Positions 8,410 to 17,855 of a stretch of DNA of 64,000 bases are shown here, piece by piece. The stretch's first letter is position 1, and each line of letters starts with the position of its first letter. The translations under genes and the position numbers were made by a program. Under the pieces are notes generated by a model. The model made no database searches, was not told where the DNA came from, and saw nothing but the letters and a program-made list of their open reading frames with translations. This DNA comes from Pseudoxanthomonas sp. PXM01 (lineage in GTDB: Bacteria; Pseudomonadota; Gammaproteobacteria; Xanthomonadales; Xanthomonadaceae). Location of the stretch: positions 1,426,001 through 1,490,000 of the forward strand of contig NZ_JACVAJ010000002.1 in the NCBI RefSeq assembly GCF_014851815.1. The letters run 5' to 3'.

Positions 8410-9249
8410 TCAGACCAGGCTGCGCGTCTCGTCCATGCGCGCCAGGCGCAACTGGAACAGCACCTTGGTCACCAGCAGGCGTTCGGCGATGGGCTTGAGC
8501 ACCAGGTCATTGGCACCGGCCTGCAGCAGTTCGGCCTGGTTGTCGCGGTTGCTGTCGCCGGTCATCACCAGGATCGGCAGGCGCCGCTTGCCGTAGGCGA
8601 AATCCACGCGAATGCGCTGCACGATGTCCCGACCGCTCAGTTCGCCCTTCAGCACCACGTCGGTCAGCACCAGGTCGAACTTGTGGGTGGACAGGCCCAG
8701 CGATTCGGCGGTGAGCAGCGCGAAGGCGTCCTCCGCCTTCATCACGTGCACCACGTTGAGCGACTGCCGCTCCAGCATGCGCCGGGTGGTCTCGGCGACG
8801 ACGCGGCTGTCCTCGATGTAGAGGATGGTGGCGCCGGCTACCGGTTCGGGCTGCACGTAGCCGCGGATGAAGGTCGCCAGCGCCTCGTGGCCCAGCGCCT
8901 TGTCGAAATAGTCGGTGACGAACTCGGTGAAGCGGCGCTCTTCCAGATGCTGCTGCGCGTCGCCGGACACGACGATGACCGGCACGTAGGCCTGGCCCGC
9001 CGCCTCGCGCACACTGTGCGCGATCTCCATGCCGTCGCCATCGGGCAACGCCAGCGCCGTGGTCACCAGATGCACCTCGCCCGCCGCCAGCGCCTTGCGC
9101 GCGTCGGCGATGCTGGAACAGCCGATCACCTCCACCCCGGGCAGGTCGCGCTTCAGCACATCGGCGATGAGCTTGCGGACCAGCTTCGACCCGTCCACCA
9201 CCATCACGCGGGGCGCGTCGCTGATCAGATGCCGGAGCTCTTGGGCCAT
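8410..9249 (-). CDS. Response regulator with two receiver domains, the first lacking its phospho-acceptor
   Basis: The 279-residue protein consists of two receiver domains and no output domain. REC1 (about residues 13-133) keeps the fold and a terminal Lys ('YFDKAL'). Its acidic pocket reads 'VVDG', and the phospho-acceptor position is Ala65 ('TTALALP' instead of 'xxDLxLP'), so it is probably not phosphorylated. REC2 (about 141-270) looks active: 'YIEDSR', Asp197 in 'LVLTDVVL', 'VMTGD' and 'VLKPI'. The protein probably works as a phosphorelay or protein-protein switch. It lies immediately upstream of ung; a functional tie to repair is not shown. Confidence 0.88.
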   Translation of the reverse strand: MAQELRHLISDAPRVMVVDGSKLVRKLIADVLKRDLPGVEVIGCSSIADARKALAAGEVHLVTTALALPDGDGMEIAHSVREAAGQAYVPVIVVSGDAQQHLEERRFTEFVTDYFDKALGHEALATFIRGYVQPEPVAGATILYIEDSRVVAETTRRMLERQSLNVVHVMKAEDAFALLTAESLGLSTHKFDLVLTDVVLKGELSGRDIVQRIRVDFAYGKRRLPILVMTGDSNRDNQAELLQAGANDLVLKPIAERLLVTKVLFQLRLARMDETRSLV

Positions 9250-9265
9250 GAAGGTGCGTAAGGTG

Positions 9266-10210
9266 TCAGGTGGCAGTCGGGCGAGTCTGACGCAAGAAGT
9301 GGCCGGTCACCAGCCATGCGCCCAGCCAGCCGATCACCGTGGCCGCCACGACGACGACCGTCGCGCCGGCCGGGTCCAGCCCGACCAGCACGAATGGGCT
9401 GCCATAGCTGCGCGCCAGTGCCGCCAGCGGCGCGCGCAGCGCCAGCGCCGCCAACGTCAGCAGGCCGAGCGCCAGCGCGCCGGCTGCCAGCCCGTACCAC
9501 GCGCCCAGATAGATGAAGGGCCGGCGGATGAAGCCATCGCTCGCCCCCAGCAACTGCAGCACGCCGATCTCCTCGCGCCGCGACTGGATGTCCAGGCGGA
9601 CGGTGTTGCCGACCACCAGCAGCGCGCCCAGGCCGAACAGCGCCGCGAGCACCCATACCAGCCGCTTGCCGAATCCCATCCAGCCGGTGAGGCGTTCGCG
9701 CCAGGCAGCGTCGTGCTGCAGCAAGTCGGTTTCGGGCAACGCTTCAAGCGCGGCGACCAGCCGCGCCTCGTCGCCCTCGGGCACCACCACCAGCAGGCTC
9801 GGTAGAGGATTGCCGTCCAGCAGGTCCAGCGAGCCCGCCAAGCCGCTGCGCTCGCGGAACTCCGCCAGGCCCTGCTCGGGCGTGCGCAGCTCGACTCGAG
9901 CGACATCGTCGCGGCTGCGCAGCGATTCCGCCAACGCCTGCGCGCGCGCGACCGATGTTTCCGGCTTGAGGAACAGGTCGATCTCGCGCGACTGCTGCAC
10001 ATCGCCGGCGAAGTGGCCGACGTTCTGCAGCGCCAGCCACAGGCCCAAGGGCAGCACGAACGCGACCGCCATCACCCCGATCGTCAGCAACGTCGCCCAG
10101 GGGCGGCGCACGGTGCGGCCCAGGCTGGAAACGAAACTGTAAAGATGCTGGTCCAGCCAGATGCCGAACCCCGAGCGCGCCTGCGCGCGACTGTTCTTCG
10201 CGTCGCTCAT
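9266..10210 (-). CDS. ftsX: Cell-division ABC-transporter-like permease FtsX
   Basis: FtsX pairs with the ATPase FtsE at the division site and controls murein hydrolases from the membrane. The 314-residue protein has a cytoplasmic N-terminus, a first membrane helix at about 40-62 ('ATLLTIGVMAVAFVLPLGL'), a periplasmic loop of about 100 residues, and three further helices toward the C-terminus. The motif 'EIGVLQLLGAS' marks the cytoplasmic loop that touches FtsE. It overlaps ftsE by the four bases ATGA (10207-10210), so the two proteins are translated together. Confidence 0.95.
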   Translation of the reverse strand: MSDAKNSRAQARSGFGIWLDQHLYSFVSSLGRTVRRPWATLLTIGVMAVAFVLPLGLWLALQNVGHFAGDVQQSREIDLFLKPETSVARAQALAESLRSRDDVARVELRTPEQGLAEFRERSGLAGSLDLLDGNPLPSLLVVVPEGDEARLVAALEALPETDLLQHDAAWRERLTGWMGFGKRLVWVLAALFGLGALLVVGNTVRLDIQSRREEIGVLQLLGASDGFIRRPFIYLGAWYGLAAGALALGLLTLAALALRAPLAALARSYGSPFVLVGLDPAGATVVVVAATVIGWLGAWLVTGHFLRQTRPTAT

Positions 10211-10893
10211 TCGGCCAGATCCGCGGGAGAGATGTCATCGGCCAGCTTGCCGTGGTCGAGGATCAGCACGCGCTTCTTCATCCGCTTCAGCAGCGACAGG
10301 TCATGGCTGACCACCAGCACGCTGGTGCCTCGCTCGGGCATGGACGCGAACAGCGACATGATTTCCGCCGCCAGCGTCGGATCGAGGTTGCCGGTCGGCT
10401 CGTCCGCCACCAGCAGGCGCGGCTCGGCGACGATGGCGCGCGCGATGCCGACGCGCTGCTGCTCGCCCGCCGACAGCTGCGTGGGCAACGCATTCTCGCG
10501 ATGGCCCAGGCACAGTCGTGCCAGCACTTCGCGCACGCGCTTGCCGATGTCGCCACGACGATCGCCGCGCAGGATCAGCGGCAGCGAGACGTTCTCCATC
10601 ACCGTGCGGTCGGTCAGCAGACGATGGTCCTGGTAGACCGCGCCGACCTCGCGGCGATGCAGCGGGATGCGGCCGCCGCGGACCTTCAACAGGTTCTTGC
10701 CGGCGAACAGCACGGCGCCGCGGCTGGGCCGCTCGCTCAGGTGGATCAGCTTCAGCAGCGTGCTCTTGCCGGCACCGGAATGCCCGGTGACGAACAGCAT
10801 CTCGCCCTCGGCCACCTCGAAGCTGACGTCCTCCAGCGCCGCATGGCCGCCGGGGTACTGCTTGCTGACGTTTTCGAATCGAAGGACGCTCAT
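10207..10893 (-). CDS. ftsE: Cell-division ATP-binding protein FtsE
   Basis: The 228-residue ABC ATPase has Walker A 'GHSGAGKSTLL' (about 36-46), the Q-loop 'VYQDHRLL', signature 'LSAGEQQRVGIARAI' and Walker B 'LLVADEPTGNLDP', followed by the switch His in 'VLVVSHDL'. 'MSVLRFENVSKQYPGG' is a typical FtsE N-terminus. It drives FtsX and thereby septal peptidoglycan hydrolysis. The gene is followed by ftsX with an ATGA overlap and preceded by a terminator for rhlB, so it probably has its own promoter in 10894-10940. Confidence 0.97.
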   Translation of the reverse strand: MSVLRFENVSKQYPGGHAALEDVSFEVAEGEMLFVTGHSGAGKSTLLKLIHLSERPSRGAVLFAGKNLLKVRGGRIPLHRREVGAVYQDHRLLTDRTVMENVSLPLILRGDRRGDIGKRVREVLARLCLGHRENALPTQLSAGEQQRVGIARAIVAEPRLLVADEPTGNLDPTLAAEIMSLFASMPERGTSVLVVSHDLSLLKRMKKRVLILDHGKLADDISPADLAE

Positions 10894-10940
10894 GTCCGTC
10901 GATTATGCCGGACCGGTCGAGATGCTGGCGATGGCGCCGC

Positions 10941-10970
10941 GCAAAGAAAAAGCCGGGACATGCCCGGCTT
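10941..10970 (-). terminator. Intrinsic terminator of rhlB
   Basis: On the minus strand an eight-base stem AAGCCGGG / CCCGGCTT with a five-base loop is followed by TTTTCTTTG. It lies 27 bases after the rhlB stop codon and separates rhlB from ftsE. Confidence 0.88.
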
Positions 10971-10996
10971 CTCCTCGATACGCACGATGACAGGGC

Positions 10997-12685
10997 TCAG
11001 CCGCCGGACACCAGCGAGCGGATCTTGCGGCCCAGCTTGGTCAGGAAGCCCGCATTGTCGTCGGCCGGCTTCGGCGCAGCGGCCGGCTTCGCGACGACGG
11101 GCGCGGCATTCGCCACGGCACCTTCGGCACCCTCGAGCGGACGGCCATGGCGACGACGACGGCGCTTGCGCGGCTTGCGCTCGCCTTCCGGCAGCGTCGC
11201 CGTATCGGTGCGGGCTGCCTCGTTCGCCGGCCGCGGCGCCTGCGGCTTCGCCGCTTCGCCTTCCGGACGCGGCGCGCGCGGCGGACGCGGCTTGCCATCG
11301 GCCGAGCGCGCACCTTCGCGGCGACCGCCCTCGCGGCGGCCCCCGTCGCGACGACCCGCACCGCCGGATCCACCCGGTTTGCGGCCACCGCCACGACGCT
11401 CCTCGTCGGCCGCCTTCTGTTCGCGGGCTTCGCGGAAGATCTGGCTGACGCTTTCTTCTTCCTCGTCGCCCTCGCCGGCGGCCGGCTTCGGACGTTCCGG
11501 GCGCGGCAGCGCGGTCAGCAGTTCGGCGGTGACCGGCTCGGACGGGATCTTCTGCTCGATGTAGGCCTCGATATCGGGCAGCGACATCGCGTAGCGCTCG
11601 CAGGCGAAGCTGATCGCATCGCCTTCGGCGCCGAGGCGCGCCGTGCGGCCGATGCGGTGCACGTAGTCCTCCGCATCGAACGGCAGGTCGTAGTTGAACA
11701 CGTGTGACACGCCATCGATGTGCAGGCCGCGCGCGGCCACGTCGGTGGCCACCAGCAGTTCCAGCTGGCCCGCCTGGAAGCGCTTCAGCAGCGACTCGCG
11801 CTTCTTCTGCGGCACGTCGCCGGACAGCACGCCGACGCGGTAGCCTGCGCGTTCCAGCGCGCGCGCCACGCGTTCGACGAACGCCTTGGTGTTGACGAAC
11901 ACCATCGTGCGCGCGCCTTCGCTGCGCGACAGCAGGCCGATCAGCAGCGGGATCTTCTCTTCGTCGGCCGGGTAGTACAGCTTCTGCCGGACCTTCGCCG
12001 CGGTGATGAACTCGGTCTCGACGACGAGCTTCTCCGGCTCGTTCATGTGCTCGTAGGCCAGTTCGAGCACGCGGTGCGACAGCGTGGCCGAGAACAGCAG
12101 CGTCTGCCGCGTGGTGCGCTCGGGCATGCGGCGCAGCAGGAAGCGGATGTCCTTGATGAAGCCGAGGTCGAACATGCGATCGGCTTCGTCCAGCACGCAC
12201 ATCTCGCAGGCGTGCAGGCTGACTACCTTGTGCTGCTTGACGTAGTCGATCAGGCGACCGGGGGTGGCGATGATGACGTCGACGCCCTGCTGCAGCAGTT
12301 CGCGCTGCTTGTCGTAGTCCACGCCGCCGTAGACCAGCGCGAAACGCAAGCCGAGGTCGGCGCCGAACTTCACCGCATCCTTGTGGATCTGGATGGCGAG
12401 TTCGCGGGTCGGCGCCAGGATCAGCGCGCGCGGATCTTCCGGCTTGCGCTCGGCCAGCGCGGGGCGGGTCAACAGGCGATTCATCACCGCGACCAGGAAG
12501 GCCAGCGTCTTGCCGGTGCCGGTCTGCGCCTGGCCGGCGACATCGCCGCCCTTCAGGGCGACCGGCAGCGTCATCGCCTGGATCGGCGTGCAACGGGAGA
12601 AACCTGCGCCTTCCAGCCCGGCAAGCAGCGCCGGATGCAGGTCGAACGAGGAGAAAGTTATGTCGGTTAACGGTTTGTCGCTCAT
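10997..12685 (-). CDS. rhlB: DEAD-box ATP-dependent RNA helicase RhlB
   Basis: All helicase motifs are visible: 'AQTGTGKT' (motif I), 'PTRELAIQ', 'TPGRLIDY', 'DEAD', 'SAT', '[13 protein letters not shown]' and '[10 protein letters not shown]'. RhlB unwinds RNA for the degradosome. At 562 residues it is well longer than the E. coli enzyme (about 420). The extra C-terminal part from about residue 400 is a disordered, Arg/Gly/Lys/Pro-rich tail with several 'RREGGRR'-like and 'RKRRRRR' stretches, as in Xanthomonas RhlB. The start at 12685 gives the family N-terminus '[14 protein letters not shown]'. The gene diverges from trxA-rho, the same arrangement as in E. coli. Confidence 0.95.
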   Translation of the reverse strand: MSDKPLTDITFSSFDLHPALLAGLEGAGFSRCTPIQAMTLPVALKGGDVAGQAQTGTGKTLAFLVAVMNRLLTRPALAERKPEDPRALILAPTRELAIQIHKDAVKFGADLGLRFALVYGGVDYDKQRELLQQGVDVIIATPGRLIDYVKQHKVVSLHACEMCVLDEADRMFDLGFIKDIRFLLRRMPERTTRQTLLFSATLSHRVLELAYEHMNEPEKLVVETEFITAAKVRQKLYYPADEEKIPLLIGLLSRSEGARTMVFVNTKAFVERVARALERAGYRVGVLSGDVPQKKRESLLKRFQAGQLELLVATDVAARGLHIDGVSHVFNYDLPFDAEDYVHRIGRTARLGAEGDAISFACERYAMSLPDIEAYIEQKIPSEPVTAELLTALPRPERPKPAAGEGDEEEESVSQIFREAREQKAADEERRGGGRKPGGSGGAGRRDGGRREGGRREGARSADGKPRPPRAPRPEGEAAKPQAPRPANEAARTDTATLPEGERKPRKRRRRRHGRPLEGAEGAVANAAPVVAKPAAAPKPADDNAGFLTKLGRKIRSLVSGG

Positions 12686-12911
12686 GCCTTCTTCTTTGCG
12701 TCGCTGTGTTCCGCGCGCGTCTCTTATGAATGCGGTGGGTGTGCTTGCAACGGCCTGACCGGCGTCGCACACTGCGCCCCCTGTGCCGGGTTGCGCGACC
12801 ACCTGGGAACCCTTGATAAAGGTCGCGGAACGCCCCAGTTTACCCCAATCGTGGTGGCCGTCCCGGCCCGAACCCGTCCGCGCCCGCCCGCGGACCCCGC
12901 AGGAGATCCCC

Positions 12912-13253
12912 GTGAGCGACAAAGTGACCCACGTCGGCGATGCCGATTTCGATGCTGCCGTGCTGCAGTCCGGCGAGCCGGTACTGGTGGACTTCTGGGC
13001 CGAATGGTGCGGCCCCTGCAAGATGATCTCGCCGGTCCTCGACGAGCTGGCCGAGACCTACGGTGGCAAGCTGAAGGTCGCCAAGGTGAACGTGGACGAG
13101 AACCGTGCCACCGCCATCAAGTACCACGTCCGCTCGATCCCGATGCTGCTGCTGTTCAAGGATGGCCAGATCCAGGCCACCCAGATCGGCGCCGTGGGCA
13201 AGGGGCAGCTGACCCAGATGATCGACAAGGCCCTGGGCTCCCAGGCCGCCTGA
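12912..13253 (+). CDS. trxA: Thioredoxin 1
   Basis: The 113-residue protein contains the redox motif 'WCGPC' (Cys33 and Cys36) within '[16 protein letters not shown]', the cis-Pro segment '[11 protein letters not shown]', and the usual thioredoxin length. It reduces protein disulfides in the cytoplasm, using thioredoxin reductase. The GTG start at 12912 was chosen because AGGAGA stands about six bases upstream; an earlier in-frame GTG at 12783 would add 43 low-complexity residues. A possible -35 (TTGATA, 12813-12818) lies in the intergenic space shared with rhlB. A GC-rich hairpin (13264-13285) without T-run follows the stop. Confidence 0.96.
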   Translation: MSDKVTHVGDADFDAAVLQSGEPVLVDFWAEWCGPCKMISPVLDELAETYGGKLKVAKVNVDENRATAIKYHVRSIPMLLLFKDGQIQATQIGAVGKGQLTQMIDKALGSQAA

Positions 13254-13462
13254 CCCCTCGCCCCGCCCCCGCCACGGCGGGGGCGCAGGCTGAATCTGCT
13301 TGAACCCGCCGCTCCGCGCGGCTTGCCGCTACCCCGGACCCGGTGGTAGTGTCGGCCCCGAAATCCGGCGCAGGGGATGCGCCGCACCCATCTGAATCTC
13401 CTTTCTTCATTTCACCCCGCCGCCGCAACGCCGGCGCTCGCCACCTAGCGAGGATTCGCAAC

Positions 13463-15199
13463 TTGTCCGACAGCAGCAACGAAACCGGCGCCCCCGCCGA
13501 GAAGCGCGTGCGTAAAACCCGTGCTCCCAAAGCCCCGTCCGCCGATACCGCCGCCGCGCCCACCGAGCGCGCGTCCGACCCGGCACCCCAGCTTCCGCTT
13601 CCGCCGCCCGTTGCGGCCGAACGCGCACCCGCCCCCGCAGCGCCCGCACCGTCCCATGACGGCGGTGGCGATGCGTCCGCCCCGCAGGCGCAAGGGGGCG
13701 GCGGTCAGCAACACGAAGGTGGCGGCCAGCAGGAAGGCGGCGGCCAGCAGGAAGGCGGCGACCAGCGCGACGGCAACCGCTTCAACAACAATCGCCGCGA
13801 CCGCTTCCGCAACCGCCGCGAACGCAACCGCGACCGCGACCGCCAGGGCCACGACGGCATGCCGCAGGACGGCAATGGCGGCGGCCAGGAGGCTTTCGTG
13901 CCTCGCCAGCAGCCGAACGTGCCGGAGGGCTTCCCGCAGTATTCGCTGGGCGACCTCAAGCGCATGCCCGCCCCGCGCCTGCTCGATATCGCCGAGCAAC
14001 TGAACATCCAGGAAGGCGTCGCCCGCGCCCGCAAGCAGGACGTGATCTTCGCGCTGCTGAAGGTGCTGACCCGCCACGGTGAAGGCGTCGCCGCCGATGG
14101 CGTGCTGGAAATCCTGCCGGACGGCTTCGGCTTCCTGCGCGCCGCCGAGGCCAGCTACCTGGCCGGCCCGGACGACGTGTACATCAGCCCCAGCCAGATC
14201 CGCCGCTTCAACCTGCGTACCGGCGACCACCTGGCCGGCCGCATCCGCTGGCCGAAGGATGGCGAGCGCTACTTCGCGCTGTCGACCATCGACACCATCA
14301 ATGGCGAGCCGCTGGAAGCATCGAAGAACAAGGTCCTGTTCGAGAACCTGACGCCGCTGTTCCCGCGTCGCCGCTTCACCCTGGAGCGCGGCAACGGTTC
14401 GTCGGAAGACATCGCCGGCCGCATCCTCGATCTGATGGCGCCGCAGGGCAAGGGTCAGCGCGCGCTGATCGTGTCGCCGCCGAAGGCCGGTAAGACGATC
14501 ATGATGCAGCAGATCGCCACCGCCATTACGACCAACCACCCGGACGTGCACCTGATCGTGCTGCTGGTGGACGAGCGTCCGGAAGAAGTGACCGAAATGC
14601 AGCGCACCGTGCGCGGCGAAGTGGTCTCCTCGACCTTCGACGAGCCCGCCGCGCGCCACGTGCAGGTCGCCGAAATGGTGATCGAGCGCGCCAAGCGCCT
14701 GGTCGAGCACAAGAAGGACGTGGTGATCATGCTGGACTCGATCACCCGCCTGGCCCGCGCCTACAACAACGTCGTGCCCAGCTCCGGCAAGGTGCTGACC
14801 GGCGGCGTGGACGCCAACGCCCTGCACCGTCCGAAGCGCTTCTTCGGCGCCGCGCGCAACGTGGAGGAAGGCGGCTCGCTGACCATCATCGCCACCGCGC
14901 TGGTCGAGACCGGCAGCAAGATGGACGAGGTGATCTACGAAGAGTTCAAGGGCACCGGCAACAGCGAAGTGCACCTGAACCGCCGTATCACCGAGAAGCG
15001 CGTCTATCCGGCCATCGACATCAACCGTTCGGGCACGCGTCGCGAGGACCTGCTGATCGAGCCGGAGCTGCTGCAGAAGATCTGGATCCTGCGCAAGCTG
15101 CTGCATCCGATGGACGAAATCGCCGCGATGGAGTTCCTGCTGGACAAGATGAAGAACACCAAGTCAAACGACGAGTTCTTCAGCTCGATGAAGCGCTAA
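13463..15199 (+). CDS. rho: Transcription termination factor Rho with long disordered N-terminal extension
   Basis: Rho is a hexameric RNA-dependent ATPase that ends transcription at C-rich sites. The core is complete: the RNA-binding OSB domain ('[15 protein letters not shown]', about 212-226), Walker A 'SPPKAGKT', Walker B '[15 protein letters not shown]', Q-loop '[11 protein letters not shown]' and R-loop 'GTGNSEVHL'. The TTG start at 13463 has AGGA eight bases upstream and gives 578 residues, against about 420 in E. coli. The extra residues 1-160 are Pro/Ala-, Gly/Gln- and Arg/Asp-rich, with an in-frame tandem repeat of 'GGGQQE' type. The leader 13254-13462 has a pyrimidine-rich run (about 13396-13429) that could serve autoregulation. 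Confidence 0.96.
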   Translation: MSDSSNETGAPAEKRVRKTRAPKAPSADTAAAPTERASDPAPQLPLPPPVAAERAPAPAAPAPSHDGGGDASAPQAQGGGGQQHEGGGQQEGGGQQEGGDQRDGNRFNNNRRDRFRNRRERNRDRDRQGHDGMPQDGNGGGQEAFVPRQQPNVPEGFPQYSLGDLKRMPAPRLLDIAEQLNIQEGVARARKQDVIFALLKVLTRHGEGVAADGVLEILPDGFGFLRAAEASYLAGPDDVYISPSQIRRFNLRTGDHLAGRIRWPKDGERYFALSTIDTINGEPLEASKNKVLFENLTPLFPRRRFTLERGNGSSEDIAGRILDLMAPQGKGQRALIVSPPKAGKTIMMQQIATAITTNHPDVHLIVLLVDERPEEVTEMQRTVRGEVVSSTFDEPAARHVQVAEMVIERAKRLVEHKKDVVIMLDSITRLARAYNNVVPSSGKVLTGGVDANALHRPKRFFGAARNVEEGGSLTIIATALVETGSKMDEVIYEEFKGTGNSEVHLNRRITEKRVYPAIDINRSGTRREDLLIEPELLQKIWILRKLLHPMDEIAAMEFLLDKMKNTKSNDEFFSSMKR

Positions 15200-15235
15200 G
15201 CACCAGAAGGTCCGGCGTCGCCGGATCGGAAAAAG

Positions 15236-15283
15236 AAAGCCCTGCTGGAACCTTGAAGCTCAAGGATGACAGCAGGGCTTTTT
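15236..15283. terminator. Bidirectional terminator between rho and the TonB receptor gene
   Basis: Arms AAGCCCTGCT (15237-15246) and AGCAGGGCTT (15271-15280) enclose an inner hairpin (CCTTGAAGCTCAAGG). A T-run follows on the plus strand. Read on the minus strand the stem is followed by TTCTTTTTCC, so it can serve both converging genes. Confidence 0.88.
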
Positions 15284-15359
15284 CGTGGGCGAAGGGAACA
15301 CCATCAGCGGATGCCGATGGGCGGTCGGCCGACATGACCGATCCGCCCCCTTCACGGGC

Positions 15360-17729
15360 TCAGAACGACCAGCTGAGCGTCACGCGGGCATTGCGACCCG
15401 GCTGCGACCAGCGACCGATGCCGGCCGCGCTGGTGGAGCCCGAGAACACCGCGTTGCCCGCGCCGGCGGTACGCACGCGGTTCCACAGGTAGTACTCCTT
15501 GTCGAACACGTTGTAGATGCCGGCGGTGAGGTGCAGGTTCTTGGTGATGTCGTAGCTGCCGAACAGGTCCAGCAGCGTGTACGCACGCGCCTTGTAGGCG
15601 TACACCGGCACGACTTCCGCGCCGTAACTGCCGTTGGTGATGCTCCGGCCGTAGTCCGACGGATCCTTGTCTTCCTGGTGGGTGACGTTGGCGGTCAGGT
15701 TCCAGCGGCGCGACGGCGCGACGTAGTTCAGTCCCGCCACCAGCTTGGCCGGCACGATGCTGCCCAGCGGTTCGCCATCGTTGTCCTCGCCCTCGTTGTA
15801 CGAGTAGGCAAGGCGCGCCATCCAGTCATCGGCCAGCAGCCACATGCCTTCCACCTCGACGCCCTTGACCTTCACCTCGCCGCGGTTGATCGGCATGGTG
15901 TAGATGTAGCCGTTCGTGATGACGGTCTGGCCGCCCACGACGGTGCTGTACTGCACGGTCGGATCGCCAACGAAGTCCGCGCTGTCGATGAAGTCGCTGT
16001 AGGTGTCGTGGAAGGCCGACACGCCCAGGCGCAGGCGATCGCTGCTGTAGCGCCAGCCCAGCTCGAGGTTGAGGCTGCGCTCGGCGTCGAGATCCGGATT
16101 GCTCTTGCCATCGGACACGGTGACGAGGGCGCCATCGGACACGCGCGTGACCTGCGTGGTCGACGACGTGCCGTACATGTCGTTGACGCTCGGCGCGCGG
16201 AAGCCGCGGCCGACCTGCGCCCACAACGACTGCGTATCGGTGATGCGGAAGTCGGCGCCCAGGTTCCATGTCGGCGAACGGAACTCGGAGACGCCCACAC
16301 TGCCGCCGCCATCGGTATAGCCGGAATCGCCACTGGAGGTCGCACGCACCTTCGGCGTGTACTTGTAGCTGTCGTAGCGCAGGCCGCCGGTCAGGGTCAG
16401 GCGATCCTCCAGCAGACGTACCTTGTCGCGGGCGTAGACCGTCCACGACGTCTCGCGGGTGTTCGGCCACAGCGACGGATCGGTGTCGCGGCTGACCAGC
16501 TGGCCCGCGTTGTTCCAGCGCGAGTCGATCGAGTTCCAGTCGATATCCGCCTGCTGCCAGGCCGCGCCGTAGACCAGCGCATGGCGCAGGCCGCCGCTTT
16601 CGAACGACTTGTCCAGGTCGATCGCGGCGCGATCGCGATCCTGGGTATCCCAGCGGAATTCCTGTCGCGAACAGAGTGCCGCCACCGAGCATCGGGTGCC
16701 GCCCGACGTGCCGCTGGCGACCAGCACGTTGGTCTGGCCCTGGATGTAGTTCTCCTGTCGGTCGACTGTCGCTTCCAGCGTGTCGAAGGCGGCGACATCC
16801 GCCTTCCATGTGTACTTCAGGCCGTAACGGTCGCGGTCGCTGCGGTCTACCGCGGAGCGCTCATAGTACGAGCCGGTGCCATCGGTCCGGGTCCAGTTGT
16901 CGACGTGGCCGGTGCTGCGCGCGCGTTCGTAGATCAGTCCGAACGTCTGGGTGTCGCTGATCAGGAAATTGACCTTCGCCAGCAGGTTGTCGCTCTCGCG
17001 ATCGATGGGGTCTGGCGTGCGACGGCCGGGGCCGATCCAGTTGATCGTGGTGTCGTACCAGGATTCGGTCTCGTGCCCTTCGCGCTTGGTGTAGACCAGC
17101 AGCGACTCGACCCGACCCGTGCGGTTGGCGAACGTCAGCGTGCCGGCGTTCTCGTCGTTGCTGCCGGTGTACGCGTACTTGAGCGCACCGGTGGTGTCGT
17201 TTCCGGTCGGTTCCAGGAAGTCGGATGGGTCCTTGGTGGTGAACATCACCGCGCCGCTGAGCGCACCGCTGCCGGCGGTGATCGCATCGGCTCCCTTGAT
17301 GATCTCCACGGTCTTGACCGCTTCCATGTCGACACTGCCACGTCCGGAGCGGAAGAACTCGTACGGTTGGTAGGTGCCAGGGTCCATGCTCTGCGGGAAG
17401 CTCAGGCCATCCAGCGTGATGGACACGCGGTCGGCTTCCAGGCCACGGATGTTGAAGCCGTTGAAACCGGCACGTCCTAGATCGACCATTTCGACGCCCG
17501 GCACGTAGCGGATCGCATCTTCCATGCTCTGCGCGCCCTGCTGCTGCAGATCCTTGCTGCTCAGGGTGGTGACATTCTGGTTGGTGGACTGCTGTCGCTC
17601 GCGCTGCGCCTTGACCTCGATCGTATCCAGCGTCTGTGCACCGTTCGGATCGGCGGGGGTTTCAGCCTGTGCAGGCAGGGCGATGACGGACGCGATGGCC
17701 AGCGCCAGCAGGTGGGGGGACAACTTCAT
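15360..17729 (-). CDS. TonB-dependent receptor, hemoglobin/heme/lactoferrin-receptor type
   Basis: The 789-residue protein has a signal peptide (cut after 'PAQA'), a TonB-box region ('DTIEVKAQRERQQ', about 35-47), a plug ('MEDAIRYVPGVEMVD', 'GFNIRGLEADRVSITLDGL', 'VEIIKGADAITAGSGALSG'), and a beta-barrel ending in 'RVTLSWSF' with a terminal Phe. The plug and the 'GLRYDSYKYTP' and 'RGFRAPSVNDMYG' strands match heme/hemoglobin receptors. It moves an iron-containing ligand across the outer membrane with TonB energy. Three upstream genes on the same strand (ApbE-DUF2271, EF-hand, DUF4198) look like one operon with it. GGAG stands seven bases before the ATG. Confidence 0.9.
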   Translation of the reverse strand: MKLSPHLLALAIASVIALPAQAETPADPNGAQTLDTIEVKAQRERQQSTNQNVTTLSSKDLQQQGAQSMEDAIRYVPGVEMVDLGRAGFNGFNIRGLEADRVSITLDGLSFPQSMDPGTYQPYEFFRSGRGSVDMEAVKTVEIIKGADAITAGSGALSGAVMFTTKDPSDFLEPTGNDTTGALKYAYTGSNDENAGTLTFANRTGRVESLLVYTKREGHETESWYDTTINWIGPGRRTPDPIDRESDNLLAKVNFLISDTQTFGLIYERARSTGHVDNWTRTDGTGSYYERSAVDRSDRDRYGLKYTWKADVAAFDTLEATVDRQENYIQGQTNVLVASGTSGGTRCSVAALCSRQEFRWDTQDRDRAAIDLDKSFESGGLRHALVYGAAWQQADIDWNSIDSRWNNAGQLVSRDTDPSLWPNTRETSWTVYARDKVRLLEDRLTLTGGLRYDSYKYTPKVRATSSGDSGYTDGGGSVGVSEFRSPTWNLGADFRITDTQSLWAQVGRGFRAPSVNDMYGTSSTTQVTRVSDGALVTVSDGKSNPDLDAERSLNLELGWRYSSDRLRLGVSAFHDTYSDFIDSADFVGDPTVQYSTVVGGQTVITNGYIYTMPINRGEVKVKGVEVEGMWLLADDWMARLAYSYNEGEDNDGEPLGSIVPAKLVAGLNYVAPSRRWNLTANVTHQEDKDPSDYGRSITNGSYGAEVVPVYAYKARAYTLLDLFGSYDITKNLHLTAGIYNVFDKEYYLWNRVRTAGAGNAVFSGSTSAAGIGRWSQPGRNARVTLSWSF

Positions 17730-17855
17730 GGTGTGACTCCACAGTCAGGAAAGAACATGCGCTTCGATGGGAGCGCTCCAATCCTGGCTGCGGCCGCGAG
17801 GGCGGAAGTACGTCGCTGGGATGGCGCGGGTTCGCGCCGTTGGGCAGGAAAGGCG

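Noticed and set aside
12700..12911. Candidate riboswitch in the rhlB-trxA spacer
   Set aside because: No conserved aptamer core was recognised; only weak promoter-like hexamers were seen.
13264..13285. Candidate trxA terminator hairpin
   Set aside because: Strong GC stem but no T-run; rho-dependent or read-through transcription is equally possible, so it was not listed as a terminator.
13700..13870. Short tandem repeats resembling a CRISPR or minisatellite
   Set aside because: They are coding repeats of the Gly/Gln- and Arg/Asp-rich part of Rho, too short and contiguous for CRISPR.
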